Shown piece by piece: positions 58,465 to 64,000 of a DNA stretch of 64,000 nucleotides. This DNA is from Caldicoprobacter guelmensis (GTDB lineage Bacteria; Bacillota; Clostridia; Caldicoprobacterales; Caldicoprobacteraceae): positions 65,084 to 129,083 of the forward strand of contig NZ_JAFBDW010000006.1 of NCBI RefSeq assembly GCF_016908415.1, in the 5' to 3' direction. Within the stretch, counting starts at the first letter, position 1, and each line of letters opens with the position of its first letter. The notes beneath the pieces are model-generated. The model worked only from the letters and a program-made list of their open reading frames with translations. It did no database searches and was not told where the DNA came from. The translations under genes and the position numbers were made by a program.

Positions 58465-61400
58465 TTATTGCGGTGCCATTTGTGACAATTTTAAGCGTAT
58501 GGTTTTGATCTCAAAAGGCCTGAAATTCAGCTCTATCTTGTTATCCTGAACCGTCAATTCTTTTTCGGTATTTTCGAGCATATCAGTTTGTTCGGCTCCA
58601 GCGATGGGGAAAGCCACCGATAGAGTGCAGCGCGTGGCCGTGCGTTTTGCCTCGTACAGCCTCAATATTAAGTCATTGGAGCCATCCTCGGGCGCTTTTA
58701 CGGTTTCAAGAATTATATTGGCTGCATCCAACGAGAACAAAGAGGCAGATTTTTCAGCAGCGCCGTTGACTACCGTTACAGGGCAATTGAGGTCGTATGC
58801 CTCACGAATTACATCGCTTTCTGCAAAGCTGCCATTCCATGCGTAGAAAGAATAGGTGAAATGCTGAATACCTTTGTCGGCATTCATGTCAGGTGCCAAA
58901 GGCGCCCTGAGAAGCGTCAGGTTTATGCTGTTGCCCAAGGTATTTACTCCATACTTGCAATCATTTAACACTGCAAATCCCCGGTTTTCTTCCATAAGGG
59001 CAGTCCACTTATGGTTGCATACCTCAAACCGGTCGGCATCAAAGGGACGCGATTTATGATTGGGACGCTTTAAATGGCCAAACTGTATTTCGTGTACGCC
59101 CTCGTTGGTATGGATATTCACCGGGAACGCCACTTTCAGCAGTTTGTGGGATTCTTGCCAGTCAATGGTGGTCACAAAATCCACACGTCTGCTATTACGT
59201 CGCAGGATGATGTCTTGTGTCATATGAGAATTATTGAGTTTCCTTGTGACCCTGAGGATAGCCATTAAAGGCCCTTGTGATACCACTTCGAAAGAAGCGG
59301 GTTCATTTAGCTCAACCGGCGTTAAGCTATACATACTGTCGATATCCCAGGCATCCCAATGGCTGGGAACGTCCTTATACATCTTAAAGCTGTTGCAAGG
59401 ACCACCAGCAAGTTCTACATTAGCCTCTTTATCAAATATGCTTACTATCTCGCCTTTATCGTTGAATTTTATGCGCAAGAACTCGTTTTCCATCGAATGG
59501 GATGTAATTTTAAGAGTATTTTCAACTGTTTTTGCCCTTCCGGGATACAGAGTGATCCAACCGCAGGAAGGCACTTCAACTTCAGCTAGCAAGCCATCTT
59601 CCGATTGCTGGATTGGCAATGGTTGCCCATCAGCTAATACAGCCCCTTCAAACTCTTTGGGCAACGATACTATGACTGCCCTGTTCCACGAGAGGGAATT
59701 GAATATCGTAATGGCTTTTTCAGAGGTTTTATCAAGCAGGCTGGAAGCAGCCTCTTGTGCTATTTTTTTGGCGGTGGAGATCACCTTTTCATAATCTGCT
59801 TCGGCTTCCTCATATACCCTTTGAATGGATGAGCCTGGCAGGATGTCGTGGAACTGGTTAAGCAACACAGTCTTCCATGCCTGGTCCACAGTTTGAAGCG
59901 GAAAGGCATATCCTTTAAGTGCTCTAGCAGTTGCTCCCCACATTTCGGCTTCCCTAAGGGCTATTTCGCTTTTGCGGTTACCCCTTTTGGTCCTAGCCTG
60001 AGAAGTATAGGTCCCGCGGTGTGCTTGGAAATAAAGCTCACCCACATACCTGTGTTGTGGGAACCCGCGTTTTTCTAGGTCATAGAAGAATTCCAGAGGA
60101 TGACAAATCTTTGTCCTGGGAACCCCTTCTAGGTCTTTGCACCGCCTTAAGTATTCTAGATGGTCGCGCGTTGGGCCGCCGCCTCCGTCTCCATAGCCGA
60201 AGGGAAGCAGGCGCGTGGATATGCCATCTTTTTGCACACGTTCATTCCAGCGTTGAATCAAAGTAGCCGGATTGGTATGGGAGTTGTAGTCGTTGTGTAG
60301 GTGTACCAAAATCTCAGAGCCGTCTATCCCTTCCCATATGAAGGTGTTATAAGGGAATGGTTCGCCGCCGGTGTATGCGCCCCAGAATATCTTTTGGGTA
60401 GAGAAGTATTTGATGCCGCATCCTTTCATGATTTGTGGCAGAGCGGCTGAATAGCCAAACACGTCTGGCAGCCAGCACAACTGGCTATCTATGCCGAATT
60501 CTTCTTTGAAAAAGCGCTTCCCGTGTATGAACTGTCTGATTAGGCTTTCGCCACCTGATATGTTGGTATCGGCCTCAACCCACATCCCACCTTCTGGGAT
60601 GAACTGGCCCCTTTTGACGGCTTCTTTGATCCTCTCGTAAAGCTCGGGATAGTGTTTTTTTACCATCATATAAAGATGGGGTTGACTCTGTAAGAACTTG
60701 TATTCCGGGTACTCTTCCATCAATGCTAGCTGCGTTGCAAAGGTACGGGCACATTTTCTTTCAGTCTCGGCCAGCGGCCACAGCCAAGCTACATCTATGT
60801 GTGAATGTCCAAATGCAAACAAAAGGGGAGCAGTCGAACCGTTGACGCACTCCAAGAGGGGTTTTAGACGCTCTCTTCCAGCGCGAATGGTTTTCATCAT
60901 TTCATCATATGGCAACTCAAAGTCTACTATTAGAGTAAAATCTTTTAGACCGGCGTCAATTTCGGCTACCCTTAATGAATTAGGATCCAAGTTTTCGCGT
61001 ACCTCAAACAAGGTTTGCACATCAAGCCACAGCTGGTAGACTTCTTCTTCCCAGATGCCATAAGTACTTTTCCCCACTACAGCTTGAGTGGGGCCGGGTT
61101 CGGGAACGGTTACGCGTCCCGGAGGTGTGGGACCTACACTTGCTACTCTGGGGCCGTGACCGGCATAAGCCTCTACCAATATTTCGTATCGCTGCCCTGG
61201 AACACCATTCATTGTCAATGTGACTTCATGATGCTCATTGTCTTTTGCTCCTGCATTTACACCATTTACATATATGGCACTTTCGCCTCCAACGTCGACT
61301 TTCAGAACGATGCGCTTTCCTGCTGCTTCGTTTGGCAGGGTTATGGTGCTCCTAAACCAACCGTATTCCCACTTTGCACCCCATCTTGTACCCTCTGGCA

Positions 61401-61557
61401 TGGGAGAAAAATTTCCTTTTAGTGCTTCTTGATAGGTGAGTTGCTGCTTTGTAATAAAACCTTCCCACTCGATTTCATCTAGGGGTATGTAGAAGTGACG
61501 TGTGAGCTCATCTTTCCACCTTAATATCCTGTGTCTCCATTCAGGGCTTAAAGACAT
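58465..61557 (-). CDS. Alpha-mannosidase, glycoside hydrolase family 38
   Basis: The 1030-residue cytoplasmic enzyme removes alpha-linked mannose from oligosaccharides. The N-terminal catalytic domain has AFGHSHIDVAWLWPLAETERK with the metal-binding His and Asp, and CWLPDVFGYSAALPQI, where the Asp is the nucleophile near residue 375. GGGGGPTRDHLEYL and HNDYNSHTNPATL follow. The C-terminal half is the mannosidase beta-sandwich. No signal peptide is present. ATG 61557 is preferred because GAGGTGGT lies upstream; the ATG at 61572 is an alternative. No regulator or transporter gene is close by. Confidence 0.95.
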   Translation of the reverse strand: MSLSPEWRHRILRWKDELTRHFYIPLDEIEWEGFITKQQLTYQEALKGNFSPMPEGTRWGAKWEYGWFRSTITLPNEAAGKRIVLKVDVGGESAIYVNGVNAGAKDNEHHEVTLTMNGVPGQRYEILVEAYAGHGPRVASVGPTPPGRVTVPEPGPTQAVVGKSTYGIWEEEVYQLWLDVQTLFEVRENLDPNSLRVAEIDAGLKDFTLIVDFELPYDEMMKTIRAGRERLKPLLECVNGSTAPLLFAFGHSHIDVAWLWPLAETERKCARTFATQLALMEEYPEYKFLQSQPHLYMMVKKHYPELYERIKEAVKRGQFIPEGGMWVEADTNISGGESLIRQFIHGKRFFKEEFGIDSQLCWLPDVFGYSAALPQIMKGCGIKYFSTQKIFWGAYTGGEPFPYNTFIWEGIDGSEILVHLHNDYNSHTNPATLIQRWNERVQKDGISTRLLPFGYGDGGGGPTRDHLEYLRRCKDLEGVPRTKICHPLEFFYDLEKRGFPQHRYVGELYFQAHRGTYTSQARTKRGNRKSEIALREAEMWGATARALKGYAFPLQTVDQAWKTVLLNQFHDILPGSSIQRVYEEAEADYEKVISTAKKIAQEAASSLLDKTSEKAITIFNSLSWNRAVIVSLPKEFEGAVLADGQPLPIQQSEDGLLAEVEVPSCGWITLYPGRAKTVENTLKITSHSMENEFLRIKFNDKGEIVSIFDKEANVELAGGPCNSFKMYKDVPSHWDAWDIDSMYSLTPVELNEPASFEVVSQGPLMAILRVTRKLNNSHMTQDIILRRNSRRVDFVTTIDWQESHKLLKVAFPVNIHTNEGVHEIQFGHLKRPNHKSRPFDADRFEVCNHKWTALMEENRGFAVLNDCKYGVNTLGNSINLTLLRAPLAPDMNADKGIQHFTYSFYAWNGSFAESDVIREAYDLNCPVTVVNGAAEKSASLFSLDAANIILETVKAPEDGSNDLILRLYEAKRTATRCTLSVAFPIAGAEQTDMLENTEKELTVQDNKIELNFRPFEIKTIRLKLSQMAPQ

Positions 61558-61740
61558 TAAATACCACCTCATCTAATTTTTATTCGTGTTTGCTCCTCAT
61601 ATTTGAAAGGTAGAGCCTTTTGACGATATTTGCTTCAACTATTTCCATATTTTGTATAAAAATGATGGATCAATTATTGCAACATCTAGAATTAAATTAT
61701 AACGGTAAAGTACGGATGTTACAATAGTTTTTTCATTGAA

Positions 61741-62604
61741 TTATCGTGTCACCATTGTGCCAATTCCTTTATCAGTGAATATTTCTAAAAGGAGGGGATG
61801 TGGGATTGTGCCATTGACTATGTGAGTGCGTTTGACGCCTTGTTCGATGCTCTTTATGCACCCCTTCACCTTTGGTATCATACCGCCGCTGATTATACCT
61901 TTATCTATCAGTTCGTAAACCTCCTCTACTGTTATGACTGATATGATTGATTCAGGATCTTGTGGGTCTCTCCTGATCCCATCAACATCTGTGAGAAATA
62001 TCAGCTTTTCGGCTTTTAAAGCTGCAGCCACTTCACCTGCTACTGTATCGGCGTTTATATTGTAACTTTGACCATCAGGACCTACACCTATGGGAGCAAT
62101 TACAGGAATGTATTCATCCTTTGCTAATATTTCTAGAACTTTACAGTTTATATTTTTAACCTTTCCCACATAGCCCAGGTCAACTCCATCTACCGGTTCC
62201 ATGGGTTCAACTTCTATCAGGTTTGCATCTTTCCCACACAGCCCTATAGCTTTGCCACCAAGTGAATTGAGCTGGGATACTATATCTTTGTTAATCTTAC
62301 CGGTTAATACCATTTGCACCACTTCAATGGCTTCTTTTGTTGTAATGCGCAACCCTTTGTAAAATTTCGATGGAATATTTAAAGCCTCAAGCATTTTGGT
62401 AATTTCAGGTCCACCGCCATGCACCACAATGGGATTTACCCCCACATATTTGAGAAGGGTGATATCCTGCATGATGGTACGGCTTATGTCATCGCTGATC
62501 ATAGCGTTTCCGCCGTATTTTATGACGACGGTTTTACCACTTAGCTGTTGTATATAAGGCAAGGCTTCGATTAATATATTGGCTTTGTGAATTAAGGCAT
62601 CCAT
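61741..62604 (-). CDS. argB: Acetylglutamate kinase
   Basis: ArgB phosphorylates N-acetylglutamate, the second step in arginine synthesis. The 287-residue protein begins with ANILIEALPYIQQLSGKTVVIKYGGNAM, the amino-acid-kinase fold, then VGVNPIVVHGGGPEITKML and the ATP-binding LIFLTDVDGIRRD. The C-terminal ISGGMIPKVKGCI is conserved, and the length matches arginine-inhibited enzymes. On the minus strand GGAGAGGAG precedes the ATG. It lies 77 bases after argC, without argJ between, unlike the common argCJBD order. Confidence 0.96.
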   Translation of the reverse strand: MDALIHKANILIEALPYIQQLSGKTVVIKYGGNAMISDDISRTIMQDITLLKYVGVNPIVVHGGGPEITKMLEALNIPSKFYKGLRITTKEAIEVVQMVLTGKINKDIVSQLNSLGGKAIGLCGKDANLIEVEPMEPVDGVDLGYVGKVKNINCKVLEILAKDEYIPVIAPIGVGPDGQSYNINADTVAGEVAAALKAEKLIFLTDVDGIRRDPQDPESIISVITVEEVYELIDKGIISGGMIPKVKGCIKSIEQGVKRTHIVNGTIPHPLLLEIFTDKGIGTMVTR

Positions 62605-62681
62605 AAATCTTTCTCCTCTCCTCTTTTTGGTATTCGACTATTTTGTGGTGATTCAAACTTTTTATACAGAAGTAAAGTGTT

Positions 62682-63722
62682 TTACAGATACCATCCAGGA
62701 TTACGCAATCCGGCAGTCTCTTCCAGGCCAAAGAGTATATTCATGTTTTGTACAGCTTGCCCTCCTGCGCCTTTTATGAGGTTGTCTATTGCTGCCACGA
62801 CTACTATCCGGTGGGTGCGTTTATCGGTTACGAACCCGATATGGCAGTTGTTTGAGCCGTTTACATACTTGATTTCGGGGAGACTTCCTTCTGGATGGAG
62901 GACTATAAAAGGCTCGTTAGCATAAAACTCATTATATAGGTTATAAACAGCATCAAAGCTCAAAGGTGCTTTTAAGTTGGCGTATATAGTGCTTAAAATT
63001 CCCCGTTTTACAGGCAAAAGATGCGGGGTGAAGGATAGTATGACCTCCTTTTGAGCAAGTATGCTGAGTTCTTGCTCTATTTCGGAGGTGTGGCGATGGG
63101 TTGCCACCTTGTATGCTTTTACGTTTTCATCCACTTCGCAAAAATGAAGGCCCTGTGACGGCTCCCTGCCCGCTCCTGTTGCTCCGGATTTGGCGTCAAT
63201 GATGATGGAATTTAAATCGATTAGCTCATGCTTTACCAGTGGAGCGAGCCCCAATATGGCACATGTAGGATAGCAGCCGGGGTTGCCTATCAGTCTGGCT
63301 TTTTTGATTTCCTCCCTGTGCAATTCCGGAAGCCCGTATACCGATGTTTGCAGCAGGTCTGGGCGTACGTGACGAGTGCCATACCATTTTTCATATACCT
63401 CGACTGATTTGTATCTGAAATCCCCGCTTAAGTCGATCACTTTTTTGCCTTTGTCGTACAGAGCCGGAATTACGTTGTTTGAAATTCCGTGAGGCAGTGA
63501 GGTAAATACTACATCACTCTCATCAGCAATTTTATCGATATCGAGCTTGCTACAAGCCTTATCAAGCAACCCTTTAAAATTTGGGTAAACATGTGATATA
63601 GGCTGCTCGGCAAAACTCTGGGATACGAGATGAATAAGCTGTACATGTGGGTGGGAATAAAGCAGTCTTACCAGCTCTATGCCGGCATATCCAGTTGCAC
63701 CGATAACACTTACTTTTATCAA
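62682..63722 (-). CDS. argC: N-acetyl-gamma-glutamyl-phosphate reductase
   Basis: ArgC reduces the ArgB product to the semialdehyde using NADPH. The 346-residue protein starts MIKVSVIGATGYAGIELVRLL, the Rossmann motif; the catalytic Cys lies in IGNPGCYPTCAILGLAPLV, and HRHTSEIEQEL carries the conserved His region. The start is TTG 63722 with AAAAGGAGGG upstream on the minus strand. Its promoter overlaps an ARG box at 63773-63790, so repression by ArgR/AhrC with arginine is expected. It is the first gene of the pair argC-argB. Confidence 0.96.
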   Translation of the reverse strand: MIKVSVIGATGYAGIELVRLLYSHPHVQLIHLVSQSFAEQPISHVYPNFKGLLDKACSKLDIDKIADESDVVFTSLPHGISNNVIPALYDKGKKVIDLSGDFRYKSVEVYEKWYGTRHVRPDLLQTSVYGLPELHREEIKKARLIGNPGCYPTCAILGLAPLVKHELIDLNSIIIDAKSGATGAGREPSQGLHFCEVDENVKAYKVATHRHTSEIEQELSILAQKEVILSFTPHLLPVKRGILSTIYANLKAPLSFDAVYNLYNEFYANEPFIVLHPEGSLPEIKYVNGSNNCHIGFVTDKRTHRIVVVAAIDNLIKGAGGQAVQNMNILFGLEETAGLRNPGWYL

Positions 63723-63761
63723 TGCTGTGCCCTCCTTTTAAGTTTTGATAGGTATGTTATA

Positions 63762-63790
63762 ATTATACATACATTTGAATAAAAATACAA
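63762..63790 (-). promoter_or_regulatory. argC promoter with overlapping ARG box
   Basis: On the minus strand TTGTAT (63785-63790) and TATAAT (63762-63767) are 17 bases apart. ATTTGAATAAAAATACAA at 63773-63790 on the plus strand matches the ArgR/AhrC consensus CATGAATAAAAATKCAAK at 15 or more of 18 positions and covers the -35 and spacer. Repression of argCB by arginine-bound ArgR follows from known family behaviour. Confidence 0.82.
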
Positions 63791-63792
63791 TG

Positions 63793-64000
63793 CATTGAAT
63801 GTGCTCAGAAAAATTTCATTAACTTATACTCGATATGTCTGCTTGTTTTGCTTTTCTACGTGTTCAATTAAAAAACAGCAAGAAGGCCCCATTTTCTATG
63901 AGAAACAGAAGTTTCGCAAATTAATGAATAAAAACGGCGTAATCCTTTGATATTTAGAGGTTTAGAAAGGATAATACTCGAAATATGTAAATTCCGATTT
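63793..64000. other. Window end without a recognisable gene
   Basis: The last 208 bases are A/T-rich and hold no ORF with a start signal. A gene may begin beyond the window edge. Confidence 0.5.

Overview
The window looks like chromosomal DNA of a low-to-moderate G+C, endospore-forming, anaerobic Firmicute of the class Clostridia. Support comes from an alpha/beta-type small acid-soluble spore protein, a complete germinant-receptor operon (gerA, gerB, gerC and a tiny D-type subunit), a Spo0E-like phosphatase, AGGAGG-type ribosome binding sites with many GTG and TTG starts, ferredoxins, and the lack of aerobic respiratory genes. A thermophilic Caldicoprobacter/Mahella-like lineage is my guess, at low confidence. 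There is one tRNA, no rRNA, no CRISPR array and no recognisable insertion sequence.

Layout. 0.1-2.5 kb: tsaD, a cluster of four identical DnaA boxes, a CBS protein, a spore SASP and a DUF378 protein. 2.6-6.5 kb: a 1300-residue SF1 helicase with six tandem ~92-residue repeats at its N-terminus. 6.7-10.3 kb: an ECF-type Co/Ni transporter (cbiMQO) behind a promoter with a 7-1-7 palindrome, then a double-HD (HD-GYP) protein. 10.5-16.7 kb: glmS, a CopZ-type Fe-S metallochaperone, and a TetR/ABC exporter unit with a perfect palindromic operator. 16.9-21.4 kb: a LysM/G5/NlpC-P60 wall hydrolase, a 46-residue LDCC-type protein, an Rrf2 regulator, a decayed M20 amidohydrolase, and a split YeeE/YedE transporter with TusA between its halves. 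21.5-26.1 kb: a probable copper/silver module made of a triple 11-bp repeat promoter, a DUF2933 protein, an HMA-SafE-cupredoxin fusion and a two-component system whose sensor loop is rich in Cys, His and Met.

26.3-35.3 kb: XRE regulator, Spo0E-like protein overlapping a GGDEF protein, then purL, hisH, hisF and guaA, which join purine and histidine synthesis through AICAR and include three Cys-type glutamine amidotransferases. 35.3-36.1 kb: a Phd/RelE-type toxin-antitoxin pair between two nearly identical 48-bp terminators. 36.2-41.6 kb: a pyruvate-kinase C-terminal-like protein, an ECF sigma remnant, and arsenic/metal genes (arsC, arsR, ferredoxin-like protein, ArsP-type permease, redox thioredoxin-like protein), then a YwaF-type membrane protein.

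41.6-49.1 kb: a self-contained catabolic operon of unknown substrate: ROK regulator with repeated operator-like sites, TIM-barrel protein, ion-transporter-superfamily permease, orphan hydantoinase/oxoprolinase A-type ATPase, an HEYFH protein and a FAD oxidoreductase. I consider this, the copper module and the repeat-helicase the best candidates for undescribed biology. 49.3-54.0 kb: tRNA-Val(CAC) and the ger operon. 54.2-58.3 kb: Pit phosphate transporter with its DUF47 partner, NfeD, DUF503, a ZIP transporter and a ferredoxin. 58.4-63.8 kb: a GH38 alpha-mannosidase and argCB behind an ARG box that overlaps the -35 element.
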